Below, one piece after another: positions 29,261-37,829 of a DNA stretch of 43,142 bases. Numbering within the stretch: position 1 is the stretch's first letter; every line of letters begins with the position of its first letter. A program made the translations under genes and the position numbers. Below the pieces are notes generated by a model. The model did no database searches, was not told where the DNA came from, and worked only from the letters and a program-made list of their open reading frames with translations. The DNA is taken from contig NZ_LFCV01000073.1 in NCBI RefSeq assembly GCF_001037465.1, forward strand, positions 1 to 43,142, read 5' to 3'. The DNA comes from Xenorhabdus khoisanae. Its GTDB lineage: Bacteria; Pseudomonadota; Gammaproteobacteria; Enterobacterales; Enterobacteriaceae.

Positions 29261-29349
29261 AAATCAGAGAGTGAAAAGTATGCCAGTTTGGATGGAGTTT
29301 TATTACTTCTATAGTTAGCCCTTCTCTTTAATCATAAAAGTAATTTTTC

Positions 29350-29367
29350 TACGTTATTAATAACGTA
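29350..29367. promoter_or_regulatory. 18-bp perfect palindrome upstream of the MFS gene
   Basis: TACGTTATTAATAACGTA reads identically on both strands. It lies 157 bp before the MFS transporter start. Drug-efflux genes are commonly controlled by TetR- or MarR-type dimers that bind such sites, but no regulator gene is adjacent here, so this is a candidate operator only. Confidence 0.5.
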
Positions 29368-29443
29368 AATTTATTATTTCATGATTTCATGATCTCATTA
29401 TTCTAAGTTTCCTTTAAATAACTTCATGGCGCTTTAAAAATAA

Positions 29444-29487
29444 GCAAGTAACTGCATACCAATGCAGTTACTTGCTCGTACATTTTT
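29444..29487 (+). terminator. 14-bp perfect stem-loop with T-run before the MFS gene
   Basis: GCAAGTAACTGCAT (29444-29457) and ATGCAGTTACTTGC (29462-29475) form a perfect stem with a 4-nt loop; a run of six Ts follows at 29482-29487, 6 bp after the stem. It ends 37 bp before the MFS start. It could be a terminator for gcv read-through, a leader attenuator, or, as DNA, an operator. Confidence 0.6.
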
Positions 29488-29523
29488 TACATGCGTCAAT
29501 TAAGAACAATAGGAGTTCAGGCA

Positions 29524-31044
29524 ATGTCATTGAGCAAAGGCATCAATTCGAATAAGCAAGCTGGATTACGTAATTGGTTTGGGTTGTTGATATTAATGTT
29601 GCCTGTTTTATTGGTGACTGTAGACAATACTATTTTGGGATTTGCTTTGCCGAAAATAGCTGGAGCTTTGGAACCGAGTGCCAATCAGCAATTATGGATA
29701 ATCGATGCTTATTCCTTGGTATTGGCGGGATTGTTGGTTTCTATGGGCAGTATTGGCGATCGTATAGGCCATCGTGTGTTGCTGCTCTCAGGCGCATTGG
29801 GATTTACCGTTGTTTCAGTTTTAACCGCATTATCCACATCACCAGAACAGTTGATTGCTGGACGTGCTGCATTGGGCTTTTTTGGGGCGATGCTGATGCC
29901 ATCAACGCTGGCCTTGATCAGCTGTCTTTTTGAAGATCGCGAACAGCGTCGTATTGCTGTCGCTATTTGGGCGACAACACTTACCGTTGGTTCTGCTTTA
30001 GGGCCTGTAGTTGGTGGCATTCTACTGCAATATTTTAACTGGAAGGCCATTTTCTTGCTGGCTGTTCCAATACTGGTTCCATTATTGATTTTTGGTCCCA
30101 TTTTATTGCCGCCGTCTGACAAAAAACATACAGGGATTGTTGACGGTTATAGTGCCTTATTATCAATCATCGCGATGACAGGCATTGTTTATGCGATTAA
30201 GCACATAGCCAGTGATGGTTTTGATCTGTATGTCATTGTCGGACTCGCTATCGGTTTGATGGCTGGAAAATGCTTCATACGCCGACAGAAAACGCTATCC
30301 GTACCACTGATGGATATCTCGCTATTTCGTCATGGTGTATTTACCGGCTCGGTGATAGTGAATTTATTGAGTCTGGGGTTATTGGTGGGTTTTGTCTTTT
30401 TTGCCACTCAGTTTCTACAAATAGTACTGGGTATGAAACCCTTGTTAGCCAGTTTGGCATTGGTGCCCGGTCAAATCATGGCAATCGTTGTTGGGATGGC
30501 AATAGTGCCTGTTGCTCAGAGAGTATCAGCGCATTGGCTTATGCCAATTTTACTCTCTCTGGCAGGATCGGCATTTTTCTTGATCGCCTGTATAGGCAGT
30601 GATCTGATTTCAATCGCTATCGCTTTTGCATTGCTGGGGGTAGGAGTTGGTGCGATTGCCTCTGTTTCCAATGACCTGATACTTTCGGCTGTGCCATCTT
30701 CCAAGGCAGGGGCAGCTTCGGCAATCAGTGAAACAGCATATGAGATTGGTGTTGTGTTTGGGACAACGGTTATTGGGGGATTGGTAACGGCTTTTTATCG
30801 CTTGAACCTGAAACTGCCTGATGCAATTTCTCAGGAACAAGCCAGACTGGCATTGGAGACGTTAGCGGGTGCACACGTGGTTGCTCACTCATTAACGGGC
30901 ATTGAAGGTCAGACATTGGTAGATGCAGCAGCATCTTCTTTCATTAATGCCATTGATATGACGAGTTGGCTAGTAACAGGATTGACTGGAATTGTAGTCA
31001 TAATCGCGTGGACATTACTGAAAAACGCCAAGAAATCCGGATGA
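29524..31044 (+). CDS. MFS drug:H+ antiporter, DHA2 (14-TM) family, SmvA/QacA-like
   Basis: 506-residue inner-membrane protein, almost wholly hydrophobic with about 14 membrane segments. Family motifs: VTVDNTILGFALPKIAGAL in TM1 (motif D1 type), motif A GSIGDRIGHRVLLL after TM2, motif C in TM5 (GSALGPVVGGILLQYFNW). By resemblance it belongs with SmvA/QacA exporters of cationic biocides, but the substrate cannot be read from sequence. The ATG at 29524 has AGGAG at 29511-29515; the frame opens 11 codons earlier at 29491 without a better site. It lies where E. coli has bglA/yqf genes, so it is accessory here. Strong symmetric sites upstream suggest dedicated regulation. Confidence 0.85.
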   Translation: MSLSKGINSNKQAGLRNWFGLLILMLPVLLVTVDNTILGFALPKIAGALEPSANQQLWIIDAYSLVLAGLLVSMGSIGDRIGHRVLLLSGALGFTVVSVLTALSTSPEQLIAGRAALGFFGAMLMPSTLALISCLFEDREQRRIAVAIWATTLTVGSALGPVVGGILLQYFNWKAIFLLAVPILVPLLIFGPILLPPSDKKHTGIVDGYSALLSIIAMTGIVYAIKHIASDGFDLYVIVGLAIGLMAGKCFIRRQKTLSVPLMDISLFRHGVFTGSVIVNLLSLGLLVGFVFFATQFLQIVLGMKPLLASLALVPGQIMAIVVGMAIVPVAQRVSAHWLMPILLSLAGSAFFLIACIGSDLISIAIAFALLGVGVGAIASVSNDLILSAVPSSKAGAASAISETAYEIGVVFGTTVIGGLVTAFYRLNLKLPDAISQEQARLALETLAGAHVVAHSLTGIEGQTLVDAAASSFINAIDMTSWLVTGLTGIVVIIAWTLLKNAKKSG

Positions 31045-31149
31045 AAATCATAAGTGAAATTTAATTTTTTTAAATTAATTGTTAATGAATTAAAATTTCA
31101 CATAAATCAAAATTCGTTGTTATTTTTAGCTTTTTAATCTAAAGATACA

Positions 31150-31192
31150 CAGGTGTGGCAGTGTATTTTATTTTCTTCACTGTTTACACCTG
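31150..31192. promoter_or_regulatory. Compound inverted repeat upstream of the ThDP enzyme
   Basis: CAGGTGT (31150-31156) pairs with ACACCTG (31186-31192), and inside it CAGTG (31159-31163) with CACTG (31178-31182). It lies about 100 bp before the ThDP-enzyme start, in a 251-bp gap. Just after the MFS stop GTGAAATTT (31054-31062) pairs with AAATTTCAC (31093-31101), a possible weak terminator. Confidence 0.4.
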
Positions 31193-31295
31193 CCAGCCAA
31201 ATTAAAAGGAAACCGTCATCTGGGACAAGACAGAAAACATCCTTAAATCAGCCTTTGCAGTTGGTTAGTCAAAAAAATAATAGAAGGAGACGTTT

Positions 31296-32846
31296 ATGAA
31301 TGGCGCTGAAAGTCTTTTAAGATCGTTAACCGCCAGTGGCGTAACGGTCTGTTTCGGTAATCCTGGCACCTCGGAAATGCATTTTGTCTCGGCGCTCGAT
31401 AGTGTCGGTGAAATGCGATGTATACTCGGTCTTCACGAAAATGTTGTTACGGGTGCGGCTGATGGCTATGCCCGAATGGCGGAAAAACCTGCCTGCACTT
31501 TGCTTCATCTTGGCCCGGGGCTGTCAAACGGACTTTCTAATCTTCACAATGCTCATCGAGCATCCAGCGCGATTGTGAATATTGTCGGTGATCACGCCTC
31601 ATCGCATGTCGGTATGGATGCACCATTAGCATCGGATATCATTGGTATCGCACGCCCGGTATCAGATTGGATTTGTACTTCCACCAGCGCAAGAAATGTT
31701 GGTGCAGATGCAGCCAGAGCGGTACAAGCTGCCTATGCGGCACCGGGCAGTATAGCCACTTTGATCCTGCCAGCAGATACAGCATGGAATGACGCAGATG
31801 ATGTTGCAGTACCACTTCCATTCATTACACCCGCTGAAGTTTCACTTCATACTATTGAGCGCGTGGCAGTGCAATTACGTCACGCTTCATCTCCTGCCAT
31901 TTTGTTACGGGGCAATGTACTTAGGGATGAGAGTTTGATCCTTGCGGGTCGGATAGCAAAGCATACGGGAGCCAGATTGTTGTGTGACACTTTTGCTCCC
32001 CGTTTACAGCGTGGAGCGGGGCGGGTAGAGGTAGAACGGTTGCCCTATTTTGCCGAACAGGTATTGGAGAGTTTACAGGGCACTGATTTGCTCGTGTTAG
32101 TTGGAGCTAAACCTCCTGTTAGCTTTTTTGCTTATCCCGATAAACCGGGTTGGTTGACACCGGAAGGCTGTATTCTTTCCGTACTTTCTCATCCTCATGA
32201 AAATGGTTGTAGCGCATTGGCTACATTGGCCGAATCACTTGGTGCGTGCAAAGACTCATTTGCCGTTGCCAGACTACATATTCCGGAATTTTCACGGTCA
32301 GGCGCTTTGAATGCACAAGCAGTGATACAGGCCGTGGCACGGCACATGCCGGAAAACTCAATTCTGGCGGATGAATCTGTCAGTTCTGGTTTTGCTCATT
32401 ATGGCATTACCTCATCAGCAGTGCCGCATGATTATTTGAATCTGACTGGCGGTGCCATTGGCAGCATGATGGCGGTATCGACAGGGGCAGCGGTGGCTTG
32501 TCCAGACCGCAAAATTATCACATTAGTGGGAGACGGTAGTGCTATGTATACCCTCCAGTCTCTTTGGACGCAGGCACGGGAAAAACTCGATATAACAACT
32601 ATCATTTTGGCAAATCGGGGGTACAAGGTGCTGAATAATGAATTGATGCGAGTGGGGGCGGTTCAGGAAGGGATAAAAGCACACTCAATGCTTGATCTGA
32701 ACAATCCACAAATTGATTGGGTTTCTTTGGCTCATGGTATGGGTATTGAGGCGGTTCGGGTGGAATTGCAGGCTGGGTTTGAAGATGCTTTTTTATCTGC
32801 CATGCGCCATCAAGGGCCGCGTCTGATTGAAGCGGTAATCAATTGA
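31296..32846 (+). CDS. ThDP-dependent decarboxylase/acetolactate-synthase-like enzyme
   Basis: 516 residues with the three domains of the POX/BFD/AHAS superfamily. The N-terminal Pyr domain has FGNPGTSEMHFVSAL and the catalytic-glutamate motif LHENVVTGAADGYARM (Glu near residue 49). The C-terminal ThDP/Mg motif runs from VGDGSAMYTLQSLW to TTIILANRGY. The layout most resembles benzoylformate decarboxylase (a conserved His in LLHLGPGLSNG fits BFD His70), but the second catalytic His region of BFD reads SFFAYPDKPG here, so the substrate may differ. No small regulatory subunit is nearby, against biosynthetic AHAS. GAAGGAGA gives a strong ribosome-binding site. It is on the same strand as the MFS gene but 251 bp away. 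The product is unknown. Confidence 0.8.
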   Translation: MNGAESLLRSLTASGVTVCFGNPGTSEMHFVSALDSVGEMRCILGLHENVVTGAADGYARMAEKPACTLLHLGPGLSNGLSNLHNAHRASSAIVNIVGDHASSHVGMDAPLASDIIGIARPVSDWICTSTSARNVGADAARAVQAAYAAPGSIATLILPADTAWNDADDVAVPLPFITPAEVSLHTIERVAVQLRHASSPAILLRGNVLRDESLILAGRIAKHTGARLLCDTFAPRLQRGAGRVEVERLPYFAEQVLESLQGTDLLVLVGAKPPVSFFAYPDKPGWLTPEGCILSVLSHPHENGCSALATLAESLGACKDSFAVARLHIPEFSRSGALNAQAVIQAVARHMPENSILADESVSSGFAHYGITSSAVPHDYLNLTGGAIGSMMAVSTGAAVACPDRKIITLVGDGSAMYTLQSLWTQAREKLDITTIILANRGYKVLNNELMRVGAVQEGIKAHSMLDLNNPQIDWVSLAHGMGIEAVRVELQAGFEDAFLSAMRHQGPRLIEAVIN

Positions 32847-32857
32847 AAATGTATATT

Positions 32858-32898
32858 AAAGCTGTCAGATACCGTATTGGCTAAAGCTGACAGCTTTT
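32858..32898. terminator. Terminator between the ThDP enzyme and the HD-domain gene
   Basis: AAAGCTGTCAG (32858-32868) and CTGACAGCTTT (32887-32897) form a perfect 11-bp stem with an 18-nt loop; flanking A- and T-tracts allow function in both directions for the two converging genes. Confidence 0.8.
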
Positions 32899-32916
32899 AC
32901 TGGATAAAGATGGAAA

Positions 32917-33522
32917 TTATTTCAGCCAGCCTTTTTCCTTCGCTGCTTCTAATTGTGGTAGAAGGTATTGCCACAGTTCCGGATAACTTTCGGCAACAAA
33001 ATGGAGCAGGTTGTAAACTTGTTCAAAGCGAATGTTATTTTCGACCCAACTCTGGCCTTGATTATGCAGGTTCATAAATACAGGCATGATCCTGTCGAGT
33101 GTTTTGGCAAAACGCGCTTCGGGGGTAAGGGCATCTTCGTATTCGTGCCACAGTTCCAGAAAATATTCTCTCTGTGCTTCCGGCAGTAAACCGAAAATAC
33201 GGTTAGCTGCTTTAACTTCCTGTTCTTGAATGGCTTCACGGGCAGCCAGATCGAATGCAATCACATCACCGGCATCGATTTCAACAATGTCATGAATGAG
33301 GGCCATCTGGATGACACGACTGATATCCACATCGCCAGCATAAGGAGCAAAGCCGAGAACGGCAATAGCGAAATGCCAGCTATGTTCAGCGGAGTTTTCA
33401 TGTCGGGTATTGTTCAGTAATTTCGTTTTGCGATGAACATACTTCAATTTATCCAGTTCCATGATAAACGCGATGACATCAGTAAAAGGGCCGAAATTAA
33501 CAGGAGGTACAGCTAATGACAT
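32917..33522 (-). CDS. HD-domain phosphohydrolase, HDDC2/YfbR-like
   Basis: 201 residues. Metal-binding HD pattern: first His in RHENSAEHSWHFAIAVL (about residues 39-55), the HD pair in MALIHDIVEIDAGD (about 74-87), and a distal Asp in AKTLDRIMPVF. This matches the HD_3 group that includes human HDDC2 and resembles 5'-deoxynucleotidase YfbR; hydrolysis of nucleoside monophosphates is a reasonable but unproven guess. A GAGG site precedes the ATG. It lies 16 bp downstream of ygfZ on the same strand and is probably co-transcribed with it. Confidence 0.85.
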   Translation of the reverse strand: MSLAVPPVNFGPFTDVIAFIMELDKLKYVHRKTKLLNNTRHENSAEHSWHFAIAVLGFAPYAGDVDISRVIQMALIHDIVEIDAGDVIAFDLAAREAIQEQEVKAANRIFGLLPEAQREYFLELWHEYEDALTPEARFAKTLDRIMPVFMNLHNQGQSWVENNIRFEQVYNLLHFVAESYPELWQYLLPQLEAAKEKGWLK

Positions 33523-33538
33523 ATGGAAACCTCAACAA

Positions 33539-34540
33539 TTATTTTTCTTCGTCTAATGAGTAGGGTAATGCTTGGATCGTGAGGGCATGGCCTTCATCTT
33601 CACGGACACGGAAAACACTCTCTGTTTCCATATCATTGTTCATGACAACTTGCACCCAGATTAAACCGTCAGCCAGTTTAACCGCAGCCAACACTGAACC
33701 TGTCCGGCGCCATTTATCACCCAATTGCCATTCCAAATCATCGCCAGCGGCAGGCAAAGAAGAGGCACTACCGGCCAACCAGTACATAGCTCGCTTATTT
33801 GCACCGCGGTACTTGGCACGTGCCACCATCTCCTGACCGGTATAACAACCTTTCTTAAAATTGATACTATTTTCGATTGCCTGAAGATTTGTCGCTTGAG
33901 GAATAAGCTGTGCGCTGCTGGCTGCATCAATCACAGGAAATCCAGCTTCAATTTCCAGCGCCAGCCACTGTTGGCTGTTATTCAATTGTGATTGCAACTT
34001 CTCGACGAACATTTCGGTTAATTGAGCTGCGGTTGTGCTGTCCGTGACTAAAAGAAAACGTTCAGTAGGAAGTGATAAATGGAGAAGTGTTGTCGCTTCA
34101 TGTTGGATAACAGGAGATTCGATATCGGGCAGATCAGGGAAGAAGGTTGCCAATGCTTTCCGGCTTCCTGTTCCCGCAACACCGAGCAGGACACTTTCGT
34201 CATCTTTGGCAAAAGTCACTTTGGAAAAAACAGCATACTTTTTCAATTCAGTTAATTGCGTGTCCAATACGGAATGACGTTCAATATAGGCAAAACCTTC
34301 TCCACGTCGAAACAGCCGTAGATTACTCCACATTTTTCCTTTGGCATCACAATGCGCAGTTAACACATGTTGGTTTTTATCCAGGGAAGCTATGTCTGTT
34401 GTTACTTGACCTTGCAGATATTTCTCCGCGTCAGCGCCAATGGTGGTCACCATTCCCCAATCCTCAAGGGAAATTAAAGTCAGTGGGAGTGTTGCTGAAG
34501 GGAGGGGAGATTGTGCAGAAAACGGAATTTGGTAAGCCAT
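33539..34540 (-). CDS. ygfZ: Folate-dependent Fe-S/tRNA-modification protein YgfZ
   Basis: Folate-binding protein with the GcvT fold, needed in E. coli for activity of several Fe-S enzymes including MiaB. It has 333 residues (326 in E. coli). The signature [17 protein letters not shown] with the key Cys is at about residues 229-245. Other conserved segments: [53 protein letters not shown]. It is divergent from sdhE across 235 bp in which I see no further gene. Placed near gcvT and Fe-S enzymes (AcnB) in the same window. Confidence 0.97.
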   Translation of the reverse strand: MAYQIPFSAQSPLPSATLPLTLISLEDWGMVTTIGADAEKYLQGQVTTDIASLDKNQHVLTAHCDAKGKMWSNLRLFRRGEGFAYIERHSVLDTQLTELKKYAVFSKVTFAKDDESVLLGVAGTGSRKALATFFPDLPDIESPVIQHEATTLLHLSLPTERFLLVTDSTTAAQLTEMFVEKLQSQLNNSQQWLALEIEAGFPVIDAASSAQLIPQATNLQAIENSINFKKGCYTGQEMVARAKYRGANKRAMYWLAGSASSLPAAGDDLEWQLGDKWRRTGSVLAAVKLADGLIWVQVVMNNDMETESVFRVREDEGHALTIQALPYSLDEEK

Positions 34541-34775
34541 AACAACTCCTGCCAGTAAACTATCTGAGAAATAACGCTAATGGTAAAAGAGAAGTTGCTT
34601 CATGCAAAGGGGTTATTCCCGTTATTTACCTTTCAAACATTCGTTGTTGTGTTGTTGCGATACGCTTCTCAAGTTGTCGATATATCCAGACATTCAGCCG
34701 TAGCAGATGATGAAAAACAGGTTAGAATCGTTGATAATCCCGCTTGATGAAAAATGATAAAGAGGCTTTTTAAAC

Positions 34776-35042
34776 ATGGATATTGGTAATAAAGCGCGTA
34801 TTCACTGGGCATGTCGTCGTGGAATGCGTGAGTTGGATATTTCTATCATGCCATTTTTTGAGTATGAATATGATTCCTTGAATGATGACGACAAGCGGGT
34901 TTTCGTTCGTTTGCTGGAGTGTCCGGACCCTGATCTTTTCAACTGGCTCATGAATCATGGGCGTCCTGAAGATGATGAGCTTTTTCATATGGTGCAATTG
35001 ATCCAGAGCAGAAACCAAGCCCGTGGTCCTGTGGAACAATAA
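34776..35042 (+). CDS. sdhE: FAD assembly factor SdhE
   Basis: 88-residue protein that promotes covalent flavinylation of succinate dehydrogenase and fumarate reductase. The conserved RGxxE motif is in [17 protein letters not shown] (residues 14-30), and [18 protein letters not shown] follows. Length equals E. coli SdhE (YgfY). ygfX overlaps its end by 20 nt, indicating translational coupling. Confidence 0.98.
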   Translation: MDIGNKARIHWACRRGMRELDISIMPFFEYEYDSLNDDDKRVFVRLLECPDPDLFNWLMNHGRPEDDELFHMVQLIQSRNQARGPVEQ

Positions 35043-35451
35043 ATTAAGCATCTCCCGCCAGACTTACCTGTTTTCTATCGGTGTACATGGCGGCATCGCT
35101 GTGGCGGCTTTATTGGCGCCGTGGCCGACAAACGGTATTTTTTTCTGGCTCCCATTGCTTGCGATTATCATGATTAGTTGGATATGGAGTCAGAAAAATA
35201 TTCGCCAGTGTCAGGGGCGATTGGTGCTATTTAAGAGCAATAAAGTGCACTGGCAAAAAGCAGCGTGGATCATCGCTCAACCACCGTGGTTTAGCCGCTA
35301 TGGAATGGTCGTTATACTTCATGCTCTTGTGCAGGCGGAAAATGCACGCCATCAGTCACCAGTCAGATTGTGGGTGGCATCCGATAGTCTGTCACCAGAA
35401 GCATGGCGCCATCTAAACCAGCTTATGCGCCAATATTCTGTTAAAAAATAG
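35023..35451 (+). CDS. ygfX: Inner-membrane protein YgfX (CptA)
   Basis: 142-residue protein with two adjacent membrane segments (about 15-34 and 37-54), partner gene of sdhE. In E. coli it has been described as the toxin of a CptA/CptB pair and as a membrane partner of SdhE; which role dominates is debated. The GTG start at 35023 gives [11 protein letters not shown], matching E. coli MVLW, and lies inside sdhE (20-nt overlap). Conserved WxxAxWIIxxPPW and the Trp-rich end [10 protein letters not shown] are visible. Confidence 0.9.
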   Translation: MVLWNNKLSISRQTYLFSIGVHGGIAVAALLAPWPTNGIFFWLPLLAIIMISWIWSQKNIRQCQGRLVLFKSNKVHWQKAAWIIAQPPWFSRYGMVVILHALVQAENARHQSPVRLWVASDSLSPEAWRHLNQLMRQYSVKK

Positions 35452-35462
35452 CTAAAAAACCG

Positions 35463-35984
35463 TCAGAATAAGGCTTCCATTTCAGCCAATATCTGCATAC
35501 ACCATTCACTTAAACGCTCATCGGTTTGTTCGAACTGGTTTACATCATCCAGAGCTAGCCCGACGAACTGCTTACCATCATCAGATAGCGGTTTTGGGCT
35601 GGTAAACTCATAACCTTCTGTTGGCCAGAAACCAATAAACTGTACACCTGTTGGTCGCAGATGATGATACAGCATGCCTAATGCATCCAAAAACCATTCA
35701 CTGTAATCGATCTGATCTCCCATGCCATACATGGCAACGATTGTTCCTGCCAGATCCAGTGACGGAAGCTGATCCCAAATAGCCAGCCAATCTTCTTGCA
35801 GTTCTCCGAAATCCCACGTTGGCATACCGAGGATCAAGACAGAATACTCTTCCATCAATTGCGGATCACAATCCTTGACATTATGCAGATCGATGAGATC
35901 TTCACCGAGTATATCGCGTATTTTTTCTGCTACCATTTCTGTATAGCATGTACTGGAGCCGTAAAAGAGACCAATTTTCATCAT
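35463..35984 (-). CDS. fldB: Flavodoxin FldB
   Basis: FMN electron carrier, 173 residues as in E. coli FldB. The FMN phosphate loop is [18 protein letters not shown] (residues 7-24). The aromatic FMN-contacting loops are [16 protein letters not shown] and [17 protein letters not shown]. Two ATGs are adjacent (35984 and 35981) and neither has a clear ribosome-binding site. It converges on ygfX with 11 bp between stops and is divergent from xerD, the E. coli order. Confidence 0.96.
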   Translation of the reverse strand: MMKIGLFYGSSTCYTEMVAEKIRDILGEDLIDLHNVKDCDPQLMEEYSVLILGMPTWDFGELQEDWLAIWDQLPSLDLAGTIVAMYGMGDQIDYSEWFLDALGMLYHHLRPTGVQFIGFWPTEGYEFTSPKPLSDDGKQFVGLALDDVNQFEQTDERLSEWCMQILAEMEALF

Positions 35985-36087
35985 TATTTATCAGGAAGTT
36001 TCGAATATCAGGGGTGGCATTGTAACAGAATAATCGCTTTTTCAGGCATAATAGCCGATTGGAAGGCGCATATAGAAAGGAGGGCTT

Positions 36088-37074
36088 GTGCCAAGAAAAC
36101 ACAACCTATCAGAAAGCCATTTATCAGGAAATAAGGCATCAGAAAAAGATTTATCAGAAAACAGCTCTCCGAAACAACATCCAACGGCTAATCCCCTGAT
36201 AGAACAATTTCTCGATACCATCTGGCTGGAAAAAGATTTGGCTGAGAATACGCTGGCTTCTTATCGGCTTGATTTACAAGCTCTGAATAATTGGCTGGTG
36301 CATTATGACCATGATTTACTTACTGTACAATCTATAGAGCTACAATCATTTTTGGCTGAACGGGTAGACGGCGGTTATAAAGCGAGTAGTTCAGCCCGCT
36401 TGCTAAGTGCAATGAGGCGGTTGTTTCAGTACCTTTATCGTGAAAGAATGCGGGAAGATGATCCAACTGCGTTATTATCTGCGCCTAAATTGCCTAAACG
36501 TCTGCCCAAAGATTTAAGCGAAAAACAAGTTGAGAATTTGCTCAACGCGCCTGTGACTGAACAGCCGATTGAACTGCGGGATAAAGCTATGCTTGAAGTG
36601 CTTTATGCGTGTGGATTACGTGTCTCGGAATTGGTTGGCCTGACGTTATCGGATGTGAGTTTACGTCAAGGAGTGGTCAGGGTAGTCGGTAAGGGAAATA
36701 AGGAAAGATTAGTCCCTTTAGGGGAAGAAGCAGTTTACTGGCTGGAAAATTATCTTGAGCATGGGCGTCCTTGGTTATTGAATGGCGCGGTATCTGATGT
36801 ATTTTTCCCCAGTAAGCGGGGAACGCAGATGACACGCCAAACTTTTTGGCATCGGATCAAACACTATGCCGTATTGGCCGAAATTGATGCCGAACGCTTG
36901 TCACCCCATGTTTTACGCCATGCCTTTGCAACACATTTACTTAATCATGGCGCTGACTTACGCGTTGTGCAGATGTTACTGGGCCATAGTGATCTCTCTA
37001 CAACTCAGATTTACACTCATGTAGCAACCGAACGCCTTAAGGTGCTACATCAACAACATCATCCTCGTGGGTAA
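36088..37074 (+). CDS. xerD: Tyrosine recombinase XerD with extended N-terminus
   Basis: Site-specific recombinase that, with XerC and FtsK, resolves chromosome dimers at dif. It has 328 residues against 298 in E. coli. Catalytic residues are R178 (GLRVSEL), K202 (GKGNKERLVP), H274 and R277 (HVLRHAFATHLL), H300 (LLGHSDL) and Y309 (TQIYTHV). The extra 30 residues are N-terminal and hydrophilic, with recurrent LSE/LSG/SEK words; DNA there repeats TTATCAG. The GTG start has a strong AAGGAGG (36077-36083), so the extension is probably translated. dsbC follows after 32 bp. Confidence 0.96.
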   Translation: MPRKHNLSESHLSGNKASEKDLSENSSPKQHPTANPLIEQFLDTIWLEKDLAENTLASYRLDLQALNNWLVHYDHDLLTVQSIELQSFLAERVDGGYKASSSARLLSAMRRLFQYLYRERMREDDPTALLSAPKLPKRLPKDLSEKQVENLLNAPVTEQPIELRDKAMLEVLYACGLRVSELVGLTLSDVSLRQGVVRVVGKGNKERLVPLGEEAVYWLENYLEHGRPWLLNGAVSDVFFPSKRGTQMTRQTFWHRIKHYAVLAEIDAERLSPHVLRHAFATHLLNHGADLRVVQMLLGHSDLSTTQIYTHVATERLKVLHQQHHPRG

Positions 37075-37106
37075 CTGCGGAGAAAGATGCAAATAAGGAA
37101 CAAACA

Positions 37107-37823
37107 ATGAAGAAAATTGCGTTTTGCCTTTCTTTAATACTGACTGCTTTTGCCAACAATGCTTTTGCCAATAATGCCTTCGCTGATGAAAGCCCTATCA
37201 ATAAGTCACTGGCTAAAATGGGAATCAAGGCAGAAAATATTACCCCATCACAGATTTCTGGCGTGAGTGCAATTTTAACTGATCACGGCATTATTTATAT
37301 GTCTAATGATGGTAAATATTTGTTACAGGGACCATTGTATGAAATGAGTGGCAAAATACCCAAGAATGTCAGTAATCAGGTTTTGGTTAAAAAGCTGGAA
37401 GCTTTGAAAAATCAAATGATTATTTATAAAGCACCGAAAGAAAAACACGTTGTTACTGTCTTTACTGATATTACTTGTGGTTATTGCCGCAAACTGCATG
37501 AAAGCATGCAAGAATATAACGATCTGGGAATTACTGTTCGTTATCTGGCATTTCCTCGTCATGGCCTGCAACACGAATCAGCCAAAGAGATGCAGTCTAT
37601 TTGGTGCAGCGCGACACCGAACAAATCTCTCAATGCGGTTTTCAAAGGTGACAAGGTTTCTCCAATTAAAGAATGCAAAACTGATATCGCGAAACAATAT
37701 CAGCTAGGCCTGCAATTTGGCGTTCAGGGTACACCAGCGATTATTCTTGAAGATGGTAGTGTGATTGGTGGTTATTTGTCGCCGAAAGATTTATTAGCTA
37801 TGTTGGATCAACGTGGTGAATAA
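37107..37823 (+). CDS. dsbC: Periplasmic disulfide isomerase DsbC
   Basis: V-shaped homodimeric isomerase that corrects wrong disulfides, kept reduced by DsbD. It has 238 residues. The N-terminal signal peptide carries a tandem AFANN-AFANN-AFADE stretch, giving three possible signal-peptidase sites. The dimerisation domain follows (GIKAENITPSQISGV). The thioredoxin domain has the CGYC active site (C124, C127 in precursor numbering), the cis-Pro segment GTPAIIL, and the second structural Cys pair (IWCSATP, KECKTD). An AAGGA site precedes the ATG. It lies between xerD and recJ as in E. coli. Confidence 0.97.
   Translation: MKKIAFCLSLILTAFANNAFANNAFADESPINKSLAKMGIKAENITPSQISGVSAILTDHGIIYMSNDGKYLLQGPLYEMSGKIPKNVSNQVLVKKLEALKNQMIIYKAPKEKHVVTVFTDITCGYCRKLHESMQEYNDLGITVRYLAFPRHGLQHESAKEMQSIWCSATPNKSLNAVFKGDKVSPIKECKTDIAKQYQLGLQFGVQGTPAIILEDGSVIGGYLSPKDLLAMLDQRGE
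37146..37175. repeat. 15-bp tandem duplication in the dsbC signal peptide
   Basis: GCTTTTGCCAACAAT (37146-37160) and GCTTTTGCCAATAAT (37161-37175) differ at one base, and GCCTTCGCTGATGAA continues the pattern. The unit is a multiple of three, so each copy adds AFANN without breaking the frame. Confidence 0.85.
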
Positions 37824-37829
37824 CTGATA

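Noticed and set aside
34541..34775. Possible small gene between ygfZ and sdhE
   Set aside because: No start with a ribosome-binding site and no frame of useful length; treated as a divergent promoter region.
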